Assembly (NCBI GenBank): GCA_903856875.1
Contig: CAIODE010000495.1
Location: 1-11,278, forward strand
Reading direction: 5' to 3'
Length of the DNA stretch: 11,278 nt
Source: an uncultured Burkholderiales bacterium
GTDB taxonomy: Bacteria; Pseudomonadota; Gammaproteobacteria; Burkholderiales; Burkholderiaceae_C
Shown: piece after piece, positions 1 through 6,517 of the stretch
Layout of the letters: each line of letters begins with the position of its first letter
Numbering within the stretch: position 1 is the first letter of the stretch
The notes under the pieces: generated by a model
Told to the model about the DNA's origin: nothing
Databases searched by the model: none
What the model saw: the letters and a program-made list of their open reading frames with translations, nothing else
Translations under genes and position numbers: made by a program

Positions 1-641
1 GCGACCTGACCTTGGCCTTAAGGCGTAAAAATGAGGTCATTACCTCTGTGTTTTTCTTTGTGGTGGTGGCAGCGCTTTTTCCCCTAGGCATTGGTCCAGA
101 AATGAACACGCTTCGATTGGTGGCGCCGGGTATTTTGTGGGTGGGGGCTTTGTTGGCCAGCATGCTGTCTTTGGGACGCATGTTTGCCACCGACTATGCC
201 GATGGCACACTAGAGCAAATGGCCTTATCGCCCAACAGTTTATCTGGGTTGGTTGCCGCCAAAATTTTGGCGCACTGGTTACTCTCTGGCTTGCCTTTGG
301 TTTTATTGGCACCTATATTGGGCTTGCAATTTGACCTCTCTACCAACGCACTTTGGGTTTTGACTTTGAGTTTGCTTTTGGGTACGCCGGTGCTTTCCTT
401 GATTGGCGCCGTAGGCGCCGCGCTCACCTTGGGCGTTCGCGGCGGCGATGTGCTTTTGTCTTTGTTGGTTTTGCCTTTGTATGTGCCAGCGCTTGTATTT
501 GGCGCTGGTGCAGTTCAAGCTGAAATCAGTGGTTTGGGTGCTTCTGCCCATTTGTCGGTGTTGGCCGCGCTTGCATTGGTGGCAGCCGTTTTCAGTCCTT
601 GGGCGAGTGCGGCATCTCTTCGCATTGCACTTGAATCCTAA
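1..641 (+). CDS. ccmB: Haem exporter membrane subunit CcmB (5' partial)
   Basis: Integral membrane subunit of the CcmAB ABC-type complex of System I cytochrome c maturation, working with CcmC, CcmD and CcmE to release holo-CcmE in the inner membrane. The reading frame is open from base 3 to the TAA at 639-641. The TTG at base 12 is an internal codon, not the start, because the reading continues upstream (R/G-D-L-T before it) and CcmB normally has about 10-20 more residues. Visible signatures are FPLGIGPE, VAPGILWVGALLA, DGTLEQ, AHWLLSGLPL and LLLGTPVLSLIGA, all typical of CcmB, with about six hydrophobic segments. The C-terminus (SPWASAASLRIALES) is complete. ccmC begins 13 nt downstream, so the two are surely co-transcribed, and ccmA is expected to the left. 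Identification is very secure; only the N-terminus is missing. Confidence 0.95.
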   Translation, partial: DLTLALRRKNEVITSVFFFVVVAALFPLGIGPEMNTLRLVAPGILWVGALLASMLSLGRMFATDYADGTLEQMALSPNSLSGLVAAKILAHWLLSGLPLVLLAPILGLQFDLSTNALWVLTLSLLLGTPVLSLIGAVGAALTLGVRGGDVLLSLLVLPLYVPALVFGAGAVQAEISGLGASAHLSVLAALALVAAVFSPWASAASLRIALES

Positions 642-654
642 GTATTTTTATCCA

Positions 655-1431
655 ATGATTCAAAAATTATTTTTTTACGCCTCTCCCCAAAACTTTTATC
701 CTTTGGCAGGAAAACTTTGGCCCCTGTTTGCTGTATTGGCTACAGCTCTTTCAGGTTGGGGCTTGTGGCTGGGCATGTTTGTGGCGCCTACTGACTTTCA
801 GCAGGGCGAGGGCTATCGCATTATTTTTGTTCACGTCCCAGCTTCTTGGATGTCCATGGTGATTTATTTGGTCATGGCTTTTTGGGCGTTGTTGGGCCTT
901 ACTTTCAACACGCGTCTGTCGGGCATGATGACCAAAGCCCTGGCACCCACAGGTGCCATCTTTGCTTTCCTGTCACTTTGGACTGGCGCGCTTTGGGGCA
1001 AGCCCATGTGGGGCGCATGGTGGGTGTGGGATGCACGGCTGACCTCCGAGCTCATTTTGTTCTTTTTGTATCTGGGTCACATTGCCCTCACAAGTGCCAT
1101 TGACGATCCACGCCGAGCAGACAAAGCAGGTGGTATCTTGGCCTTGGTGGGTGCGCTCAATGTGCCCATCATTTATTTTTCAGTGAAGTGGTGGAACACC
1201 TTGCACCAAGGTGCTTCTGTGTCGCTCACCAAAGGATCAAGCATGGCGCAGGTCATGCTGGAAGCCATGTTGATCATGGGCATTGCTTTTTGGATGTACG
1301 CGGTGGCCATTGCCCTTTACAGAGTACGCAGCATCATTTTGATTCGGGAACGACACACCCAGTGGGTGGCTGAATTGCCTGAAGTGAAAGCCCACATGAT
1401 GAAGAATTCTGCAGGAGGTGCCATCGCATGA
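655..1431 (+). CDS. ccmC: Haem handling protein CcmC
   Basis: Inner-membrane haem-handling protein that loads haem onto the periplasmic chaperone CcmE in System I cytochrome c biogenesis. The product is 258 aa with about six membrane segments. The periplasmic tryptophan-rich WWD motif is at residues 119-126 (WGAWWVWD). Two histidines flank it: H60 in the IIFVHVPASW segment and H184 in WNTLHQGAS. They match the external haem ligands known from Escherichia coli CcmC (H60 and H184). The ATG at 655 is chosen because it gives the family N-terminus (MIQKLFFYASPQNFY). The same frame is open further upstream inside ccmB, but that extension is a shadow of ccmB. No strong Shine-Dalgarno sequence precedes the start, so translation may depend on ribosomes finishing ccmB 13 nt upstream. 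The last bases overlap ccmD in an ATGA. Confidence 0.97.
   Translation: MIQKLFFYASPQNFYPLAGKLWPLFAVLATALSGWGLWLGMFVAPTDFQQGEGYRIIFVHVPASWMSMVIYLVMAFWALLGLTFNTRLSGMMTKALAPTGAIFAFLSLWTGALWGKPMWGAWWVWDARLTSELILFFLYLGHIALTSAIDDPRRADKAGGILALVGALNVPIIYFSVKWWNTLHQGASVSLTKGSSMAQVMLEAMLIMGIAFWMYAVAIALYRVRSIILIRERHTQWVAELPEVKAHMMKNSAGGAIA
1413..1418 (+). promoter_or_regulatory. Strong ribosome binding site of ccmD
   Basis: AGGAGG lies inside the last codons of ccmC, 9 nt before the ATG of ccmD at 1428. It is the strongest Shine-Dalgarno match in the operon. It supports the short ccmD frame as a real gene, with its own initiation as well as coupling to ccmC. Confidence 0.8.
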
Positions 1432-1616
1432 TTTGGAACAGCTTGAACGATTTTTGGGCCATGGGTGGATATGGTCTTTATGTTTGGGGTAGCTTCGGTG
1501 TTACGGCAGTTTGCATGGCATTGGAAATGGTGTGGGTTAAAAATGCGCGAGCGCAAGCATTGTCTCAAGTTGCAACCGAATTGGCCGCTGAATCGAACAG
1601 CAAGGAATGGTCCTGA
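1428..1616 (+). CDS. ccmD: Haem exporter accessory protein CcmD
   Basis: Small single-span membrane protein that associates with CcmABC and helps release haem-loaded CcmE. The product is 62 aa, normal for the family. A tryptophan-rich start (MIWNSLNDFWAMGGYGLYVW) leads into one membrane helix at about residues 15-37, then a charged cytoplasmic tail (KNARAQALSQ). The MGGYGLYVWGS segment is the typical CcmD signature. The start overlaps the ccmC stop in ATGA and the stop overlaps the ccmE start in TGATG, so its translation is coupled on both sides. Sequence conservation in CcmD is low across bacteria, but size, position, motif and ribosome binding site together make the call secure. Confidence 0.93.
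   Translation: MIWNSLNDFWAMGGYGLYVWGSFGVTAVCMALEMVWVKNARAQALSQVATELAAESNSKEWS
1602..1607 (+). promoter_or_regulatory. Ribosome binding site that sets the ccmE start
   Basis: AAGGAA ends 8 nt before the ATG at 1616. An in-frame ATG at 1607 would sit directly on this motif with no spacer, so the downstream ATG, overlapping the ccmD stop as TGATG, is preferred. Confidence 0.7.
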
Positions 1617-2068
1617 TGAAACCTAGACATCAACGATTTTTATTGATTGCCGCAGGTGTGTCCGCTTTGGCCATCGCTGGCGCTTTTGTCTTGAATGCTT
1701 TTCAAAGCAATTTGGTTTTCTTTTTTACGCCCACGCAAGTCTCTAAAGGTGAGGCACCAAAGGGTAAAGCGTTTCGTGTGGGTGGCATGGTCAAAGAAGG
1801 CAGCTTGAAAAAAGACGGCGAAAACATTCAATTTGTCGTCACCGATTTTGCCCATGAAGTACCTGTTACCTACAAAGGCTTGTTGCCCGACTTGTTCAAA
1901 GAAGGCAAGGGCGTTGTAGCGCAAGGCAAGTTATCTGATGGCCAACTTTTTGCGGCCTCTGAGGTCTTGGCCAAGCACGACGAAAATTACATGCCACCTG
2001 AAGCCAAGCATGCGCTGGACGAGGCTGCAGCCGCCAAGGCTGCGCTATCTGTCAAGCCATCTAACTAA
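1616..2068 (+). CDS. ccmE: Periplasmic haem chaperone CcmE
   Basis: Membrane-anchored periplasmic chaperone that binds haem covalently and passes it to the CcmF/H/I ligase. The product from the ATG at 1616 is 150 aa. An N-terminal basic stretch (KPRHQR) precedes an uncleaved signal-anchor helix at about residues 8-28, followed by the OB-fold beta-barrel domain with family motifs (FRVGGMVKEGS, FVVTDF, VPVTYKGLLPDLF, VVAQGKL). The haem-binding histidine is H121, in LAKHDENYMPP, with Y125 completing the HxxxY motif of the classical CcmE type. The C-terminal tail is Ala/Lys-rich and probably flexible, as is common. It lies 16 nt upstream of ccmF. Starting at 1607 would add only three residues and is less well supported by the ribosome binding site. 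Confidence 0.96.
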   Translation: MKPRHQRFLLIAAGVSALAIAGAFVLNAFQSNLVFFFTPTQVSKGEAPKGKAFRVGGMVKEGSLKKDGENIQFVVTDFAHEVPVTYKGLLPDLFKEGKGVVAQGKLSDGQLFAASEVLAKHDENYMPPEAKHALDEAAAAKAALSVKPSN

Positions 2069-2084
2069 TTGAAAAGAGTTTTGA

Positions 2085-4010
2085 ATGATTGTTGAAATTG
2101 GTCACTTTGCCTTGATTCTGGCTGCGTGTGTGGCGCTTGTTCAAGGTGTCTTGCCACTTGCCGGTACTCTGAACGACAACCAGCGTTGGCAAGCATTGGC
2201 AAGACCTTCTGCATTTCTTCAATTTTTGTTGATTGCCTTCTCGTTTGCCGTCTTGGTGCACGGTGCACTGACAGATGACTTCTCGATCAAATACATTTCT
2301 GAGCACTCCAATTCGCTGCTGCCCACTCAATACAAGTTTGCTTCTGTGTGGGGTGGCCATGAAGGCTCTCTGTTGTTGTGGATGCTCATGCTGTCTGGAT
2401 GGACTGTGTCAGTTGCCATTTTTTCACGCACTTTGCCCTTGGCCATGGTGGCCCGAGTCATTGGCATTCTGGGCTTGGTCTCCACTGGCTTCTTGATGTT
2501 CATCCTGACCACTTCCAGCCCCTTTGAGCGCCTGTTGCCAGCCGCCGCCGATGGTCGCGATTTGAACCCTTTGTTGCAAGACCCAGGTCTGGTCATTCAC
2601 CCACCCATGCTGTACATGGGCTACGTGGGGTTTTCTGTGGCCTTTGCGTTCTCGGTCTCGGCTTTGTTGTCGGGCCGAATGGACGCAGCTTGGGCCCGTT
2701 GGTCTCGGCCATGGACCCTTGTTGCTTGGATCTTCATGACAGCTGGTATTGCGTTGGGTTCTTGGTGGGCTTATTACGAATTGGGCTGGGGCGGTTGGTG
2801 GTTTTGGGATCCCGTCGAAAACGCATCCCTCATGCCTTGGTTGTTTGGCACAGCCCTTATTCATGCCCTGATGGTGACAGACAAGCGTGGCGGTTTTAAA
2901 GCGTGGTCGGTGTTGCTGGCCATTGGCGCTTTCTCACTGTCGCTCTTGGGCACATTTTTGGTTCGTTCGGGCGTTCTGACATCGGTTCATGCTTTTGCCT
3001 CCGATCCAAAACGCGGCGTTTTCATCTTGATATTCTTGGCTTTGGTCGTGGGCGTCTCCCTGACTCTGTTTGCTTGGCGTGCCCCTAGGGCCACTCTGGG
3101 TGGCAAGATGGGCCTGGTCTCGCGTGAGTCCATGCTGATTGCCAACAGTGTTTTGCTGGTGGTGGCCACTGGCGCTGTTTTGTTGGGCACCATTTACCCC
3201 CTCATTGTGGACGCCCTTAATTTAGGCAAACTCTCTGTAGGTGCGCCCTATTTCAATGCCGTGTTTGTGCCGCTCATGGTGCCTGTGGTGTTTTTGATGG
3301 TGCCAGGTGGCATTGCGCATTGGCGCGAAGCGCGATGGAAACAGCTTGGCCACGATTTGCGTTTGCCTGCGCTGGCCGCTGTGGTGGCGGGCGCTGCCGT
3401 TTGGACACTCACCGAACGGGGTACCTGGCTGACTGCCATGGGCTTGGCATTGGCCACTTGGGTGGTGGTTGGGTTGCTCATGCAAATTGCAATTCGATTG
3501 AAAAAGCCTGGGCGCATTCCACCATCGTTCTGGGGCATGCACTTGGCGCATTTGGGCATCGCTGTCATCACGGTGGGAATCACCATGGTTAAAAGTTATG
3601 AAGTCGAGCGTGATGTGCGCATGGGCTTAAACGATACCGTGAGCATTGAAAACTACAGCTTTGAGCTGGTGGGAGTCTCTGAAGTCAATGGCCCCAATTA
3701 CAAAGCCATTCGCGGCGAGGTCAATGTTTCCAAGGATCAAAAGCCACTTGAAGTATTGCACCCTGAAAAACGAAAATATTTTTCCTCGGCCATGCCGATG
3801 ACAGAGGCTGCCATTGATTCTGGTTTGTTGCGCGATTTGTATGTTTCTTTGGGAGAGCCCATTGAGGGCGAGCGCCCTCAATGGAGTGTGCGGGTGTATT
3901 ACAAACCCTTTGTATCTTGGATTTGGTATGGCGCCATTTTGATGGTGTTGGGCGGCTTGTTGGCCGTGAGCGATCGACGCTATCGCAAGTCTGCAAGCAC
4001 CTTGGGTTAA
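2085..4010 (+). CDS. ccmF: Cytochrome c haem lyase subunit CcmF
   Basis: Large polytopic membrane subunit of the haem ligase that takes haem from holo-CcmE and attaches it to the CXXCH thiols of apocytochrome c, with CcmH and CcmI. The length of 641 aa is normal. The WWD domain is at residues 235-242 (WGGWWFWD), followed by PVENASLMPW. Other hallmarks are VWGGHEGS (H92), VIHPPMLYMGYVG (H172), TALIHALMVTD (H260), SVHAFASDP (H302) and MHLAHLGIAV (H486/H489). H172, H260, H302 and H489 align by context with the four functional histidines of Escherichia coli CcmF (173, 261, 303, 491), so both periplasmic and transmembrane haem ligands appear intact. A hydrophilic periplasmic region at about residues 505-610 precedes the last helix (IWYGAILMVLGGLLA). 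The ATG at 2085 gives the canonical MIVEIGHFAL start; its Shine-Dalgarno sequence is only a weak AAGAG. Confidence 0.98.
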   Translation: MIVEIGHFALILAACVALVQGVLPLAGTLNDNQRWQALARPSAFLQFLLIAFSFAVLVHGALTDDFSIKYISEHSNSLLPTQYKFASVWGGHEGSLLLWMLMLSGWTVSVAIFSRTLPLAMVARVIGILGLVSTGFLMFILTTSSPFERLLPAAADGRDLNPLLQDPGLVIHPPMLYMGYVGFSVAFAFSVSALLSGRMDAAWARWSRPWTLVAWIFMTAGIALGSWWAYYELGWGGWWFWDPVENASLMPWLFGTALIHALMVTDKRGGFKAWSVLLAIGAFSLSLLGTFLVRSGVLTSVHAFASDPKRGVFILIFLALVVGVSLTLFAWRAPRATLGGKMGLVSRESMLIANSVLLVVATGAVLLGTIYPLIVDALNLGKLSVGAPYFNAVFVPLMVPVVFLMVPGGIAHWREARWKQLGHDLRLPALAAVVAGAAVWTLTERGTWLTAMGLALATWVVVGLLMQIAIRLKKPGRIPPSFWGMHLAHLGIAVITVGITMVKSYEVERDVRMGLNDTVSIENYSFELVGVSEVNGPNYKAIRGEVNVSKDQKPLEVLHPEKRKYFSSAMPMTEAAIDSGLLRDLYVSLGEPIEGERPQWSVRVYYKPFVSWIWYGAILMVLGGLLAVSDRRYRKSASTLG

Positions 4011-4045
4011 TTCGATGCAAGCAACTCCCTGCAGCCCACCATATT

Positions 4046-4050
4046 GAGGG
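4046..4050 (+). promoter_or_regulatory. Ribosome binding site that supports the GTG start of ccmG
   Basis: GAGGG lies 7 nt before the GTG at 4058, in the 47-nt gap after ccmF. It is the main sequence support for a GTG start, since the frame has no other sensible start downstream of the ccmF stop. Confidence 0.6.
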
Positions 4051-4057
4051 CACTGTC

Positions 4058-4645
4058 GTGAAAAAGTTTTTAATTCCATTGGGCCTGTTTCTGGGTCTTG
4101 TTGTATTTTTGGCGGTCGGCTTGAACCGCGATCCACGCGAAATTCCATCGCCTTTGGTAGGCAAGCCGGCGCCCGCATTTTCCTTGGACACGCTTGATGC
4201 CAAGGCGCCCAAATTTGGCCCGCACGACATGAAGGGCAAGGTCTGGATGCTGAATGTGTGGGCCACTTGGTGTGTGGCGTGCCGCGAAGAGCATCCGGTG
4301 TTGGTTGCATTTGCCAAAGCCAATCAATTGCCCATTGTGGGGTTGAGTTACAAGGAAGTTCAGCCCCAAGACGAGCCTGCTGGCAAGAAGTTCATGCCCG
4401 AAGAGAAATTGCAATTTGCCCGCAATCGAAGCGAACTTTGGCTCAAGCGACATGGCAACCCCTATGTGCTGTCTGCCTTGGATTTAGATGGTCGGGTGGG
4501 CATTGACTATGGTGTTTATGGTGTGCCAGAAACCTATGTCATTGATAAAGAAGGTGTCATTCGTTACAAGCGGGTGGGCGTGGTCACGCCCGAATTGTTG
4601 CAGTCAACCATCTTGCCCTTGGTGCAGAAATTGAATGCCTCTTAA
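4058..4645 (+). CDS. ccmG: Thiol:disulfide interchange protein CcmG/DsbE
   Basis: Membrane-anchored periplasmic thioredoxin-like protein that keeps the haem-binding cysteines of apocytochrome c reduced, drawing electrons from a DsbD/CcdA-type donor. The product is 195 aa from a GTG start. Residues 1-3 (MKK) and a hydrophobic anchor at about 4-22 are followed by the family linker (IPSPLVGKPAPAFSL). The active site is WATWCVACREEH, with C72 and C75 as the redox pair. The cis-proline is P157 in YGVYGVPETYVID, and the insert LSYKEVQPQDEP is also typical of CcmG. The frame is open upstream to an ATG at 3881 inside ccmF, but that extension would add 59 hydrophilic residues before the anchor and is not credible. 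It follows ccmF by 47 nt and precedes ccmH. Confidence 0.95.
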   Translation: MKKFLIPLGLFLGLVVFLAVGLNRDPREIPSPLVGKPAPAFSLDTLDAKAPKFGPHDMKGKVWMLNVWATWCVACREEHPVLVAFAKANQLPIVGLSYKEVQPQDEPAGKKFMPEEKLQFARNRSELWLKRHGNPYVLSALDLDGRVGIDYGVYGVPETYVIDKEGVIRYKRVGVVTPELLQSTILPLVQKLNAS

Positions 4646-4663
4646 GGGCTTGTGAAAGACAGA

Positions 4664-5155
4664 ATGAATTTGCAATCTCTATTTTTAAAGTGGCTGTGTG
4701 TGGCAAGTTGGCTCTTCTTGTCTTGCCTTGCTCCCTTGCAGGCCAAAGAGGCAGCCCTGATGGCCGAAGACCCAGTGCTTGAAAAGCGCTTGATTCACAT
4801 CTCTGAGGAGTTGCGCTGCCTGGTGTGTCAAAACGAATCGCTGGCTTCTTCGCGAGCAGAGTTGGCCAACGACTTGCGCGAAGAGGTTAGAAAGCTCATT
4901 CGGGAAGACAAAAGCGACTCGCAAATCAAAGAGTACTTGGTCTCCCGTTATGGTGACTTTGTGCTTTACAAACCCGAAGTGAAGCCGCTCACTTGGGCCT
5001 TGTGGTTTGGTCCCTTTTTGTTGTTGGCTTTGGCCATCCTTGGCATGGCGTATTACTTGCGGCAACGTCAGGATGCGCAAACAGGCCGACCCGTCTTGAG
5101 CGATGAAGATCGACGCAAAGTGCAAGAAATTTTAAAATCTGGAGATGCACCATGA
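4664..5155 (+). CDS. ccmH: Cytochrome c biogenesis thiol reductase CcmH
   Basis: Periplasm-facing membrane-anchored oxidoreductase that works with CcmG to prepare apocytochrome c thiols and forms part of the CcmF/H/I ligase complex. The product from the ATG at 4664 is 163 aa. A hydrophobic signal peptide probably ends at the LQA of residues 25-27. The conserved ELRCLVCQNES motif follows, with the redox pair C52 and C55, then the helical bundle (SRAELANDLREEV) and YLVSRYGDFVLYKP. A C-terminal membrane helix spans about residues 110-129. This is the short CcmH type; the TPR part that is fused to it in Escherichia coli is the separate ccmI here. The start is uncertain: an in-frame GTG at 4652 would add four residues, but AAGGG is only 3 nt before it, while the ATG has just a weak GAAAG at 5 nt. 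The stop overlaps ccmI in ATGA. Confidence 0.94.
   Translation: MNLQSLFLKWLCVASWLFLSCLAPLQAKEAALMAEDPVLEKRLIHISEELRCLVCQNESLASSRAELANDLREEVRKLIREDKSDSQIKEYLVSRYGDFVLYKPEVKPLTWALWFGPFLLLALAILGMAYYLRQRQDAQTGRPVLSDEDRRKVQEILKSGDAP
5141..5144 (+). promoter_or_regulatory. Ribosome binding site of ccmI
   Basis: GGAG lies within the end of ccmH, 7 nt before the ATG at 5152. It supports this start, which also overlaps the ccmH stop as ATGA. Confidence 0.65.
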
Positions 5156-6390
5156 ATGCCAGTATGTTGTTTGTTCTCATCGCGCTTGGCATTGCGCTGT
5201 TTGTCGCTGGCGTTTTGTTGTGGGTCTTGCTGCGCGAGAGAAAGCCTGTGACGCAGGCCAGTCAAGCCAAAGCCAATGCCAAGGTGTACCGTGATCAAAT
5301 TTTGGATTTGGACCGTGAGCACGAAAGTGGCCACATCAGCGATCAAGAATGGCAGCAGTCGCGCGATGAATTGAGCATGCGTCTCTTAGAAGACACGGCT
5401 GCAGTGGACGATCCTGCTGCCAAAGCAGAAAAACCCGCCATTTGGACAGCTGTGGTGTTGGCTGTGGCGCTGCCACTCAGTGCCATGGGCATTTACATGT
5501 GGGTGGGACAGCCAGAGGCCTTGAATCCTATGGCATTGAAAACGCCTGACCAAGTTGACCCTAAAGATTTGACCAAAATGGCTCAGAGTTTGGCGGAAAA
5601 GCTTCAAGCCAAACCTGACAATTTGCAAGGTTGGGTCATGTTAGGTCGAACCTATCGCACCTTGGAAAATTTTGATGCTGCCCTTAAAGCTTACGACAGC
5701 GCGCTGAAGTTGTCAGCCGATGATGACTTGAAGTTGGAGCGCATCGAGGTCATTGCCATGCAGCGACAAGGTCAATTTGAAGGCGAACCTTGGCGTGTGA
5801 TTCGAGAAATTTTACAAAAAGACCCGCAGCACTTTGGTGCTTTGCTCACGGCGGGCAGTGCCTCTTATGCAGAAGGCAAATTTGCAGATGCACTGAAGTA
5901 CTGGGAGCAGGCGCGCAAGCCTTTAGATGCTAACAACCCTGATTTAGAGGGATTGGAGAGTGCAATCGCAGCTGTGCGTGACAGGCTGGGCATGCCACCC
6001 GCTAAATCTACATCTACATCTGCATCTGCATCTGCGGCGACTTCAGGCCTCAATGTCACTGGGCAAGTCAACTTGTCTGCGTCGCTGAAGTCTAAGGCCA
6101 GCCCCAATGATGTGGTGTTTATTTATGCAACGCCTGCCAATGGCGATCGCATGCCCTTGGCCATCTTTAAGACCACTGTGTCTCAGTTGCCTTTGAATTT
6201 CACGCTTGACGATTCAACCGCCATGACGCCTGATCGCAAGCTATCAGCGGCCGGTGAAGTCATGGTCAAGGTGCGCGTGTCCAAGTCTGGCAATGCCATG
6301 CCGCAATCTGGCGATTTGTCGGGCAGTTTAGGTCCTGTCAAAGTAGGCGCTAAAGGCTTGAAATTAGAAATCAAGGATCAGATTCCTTGA
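5152..6390 (+). CDS. ccmI: Cytochrome c biogenesis protein CcmI (TPR apocytochrome chaperone)
   Basis: Membrane-anchored chaperone that captures apocytochrome c through its TPR domain and presents it to CcmF/CcmH. The product is 412 aa. In order: membrane helix 1 at about residues 5-27; a cytoplasmic coiled segment with the family signature (YRDQILDLDREHESGHISDQEW and ELSMRLLEDT); membrane helix 2 at about 96-118; a periplasmic TPR region at about 134-280 (for example WVMLGRTYRTLENFDAALKA); a Ser/Thr/Ala linker at 285-299; and a beta-rich C-terminal domain at about 300-412 (VNLSASLKSKASPNDVVFIYA). This two-part layout, with a C-terminal extension after the TPRs, is usual for CcmI in beta- and some gammaproteobacteria. 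It is the last gene of the operon and overlaps ccmH by 4 nt. The linker is encoded by a short tandem repeat and may vary in length between strains. Confidence 0.94.
   Translation: MNASMLFVLIALGIALFVAGVLLWVLLRERKPVTQASQAKANAKVYRDQILDLDREHESGHISDQEWQQSRDELSMRLLEDTAAVDDPAAKAEKPAIWTAVVLAVALPLSAMGIYMWVGQPEALNPMALKTPDQVDPKDLTKMAQSLAEKLQAKPDNLQGWVMLGRTYRTLENFDAALKAYDSALKLSADDDLKLERIEVIAMQRQGQFEGEPWRVIREILQKDPQHFGALLTAGSASYAEGKFADALKYWEQARKPLDANNPDLEGLESAIAAVRDRLGMPPAKSTSTSASASAATSGLNVTGQVNLSASLKSKASPNDVVFIYATPANGDRMPLAIFKTTVSQLPLNFTLDDSTAMTPDRKLSAAGEVMVKVRVSKSGNAMPQSGDLSGSLGPVKVGAKGLKLEIKDQIP
6004..6033 (+). repeat. Tandem hexanucleotide repeat in the ccmI linker
   Basis: Five consecutive hexamers of the form NNATCT: AAATCT, two ACATCT and two GCATCT. 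They encode the K-S, T-S, T-S, A-S, A-S steps of the CcmI linker. Because the unit is 6 bp, slippage would add or remove two residues without shifting the frame. Confidence 0.75.
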
Positions 6391-6391
6391 T
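6370..6391. terminator. Inverted repeat over the ccmI stop codon, candidate weak terminator
   Basis: Perfect 8-bp arms ATCAAGGA (6370-6377) and TCCTTGAT (6384-6391) enclose a 6-nt loop. On the plus strand no T-run follows, so it is not a standard intrinsic terminator for the ccm operon. Read on the minus strand, the stem is followed by TTCTAATTT, making a weak terminator for the convergent monooxygenase transcript possible. The arms are only 3/8 G+C, so the stem is modest. It may simply be chance, or a transcript-end stabilising hairpin. Confidence 0.35.
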
Positions 6392-6517
6392 GCAGAGCAA
6401 GGCTTTAGCAGGCTGAGGGGCGTAGTCTCAAGTTCCACTTTTGGACTGGAAACAAATGGGCGCTTCATCCAATTACTTCACTGCGCCTGAACAGATGACA
6501 AGGCCAGTGAATAGCCA

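Noticed and set aside
448..654. Upstream extension of the ccmC frame starting inside ccmB
   Set aside because: It overlaps ccmB in another frame, and the protein family starts at MIQKLFFYAS-like sequence, matching the ATG at 655.
3881..4057. Upstream ATG for ccmG inside the end of ccmF
   Set aside because: It would place 59 unrelated residues before the membrane anchor. The GTG at 4058 has a spaced GAGGG and gives the normal family length.
4271..4282. WCVAC active site in CcmG in place of the WCPTC-type motif
   Set aside because: The two cysteines and the overall motif are intact, and the residues between them vary across the family, so it is not treated as unusual.
3627..4323. Two long minus-strand open frames opposite the ccmF end and ccmG start
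   Set aside because: They lie antisense to well-supported ccm genes, show no recognisable domain and have compositions typical of shadow frames.
6390..6416. Eight-codon open frame overlapping the ccmI stop as TGATG
   Set aside because: It is too short to judge, sits in the hairpin region and has no independent support.
6433..6451. TTCCA/TGGAA inverted repeat in the intergenic gap
   Set aside because: The stem is only 5 bp with a 9-nt loop and no T-run follows on either strand, so it is not a credible terminator.
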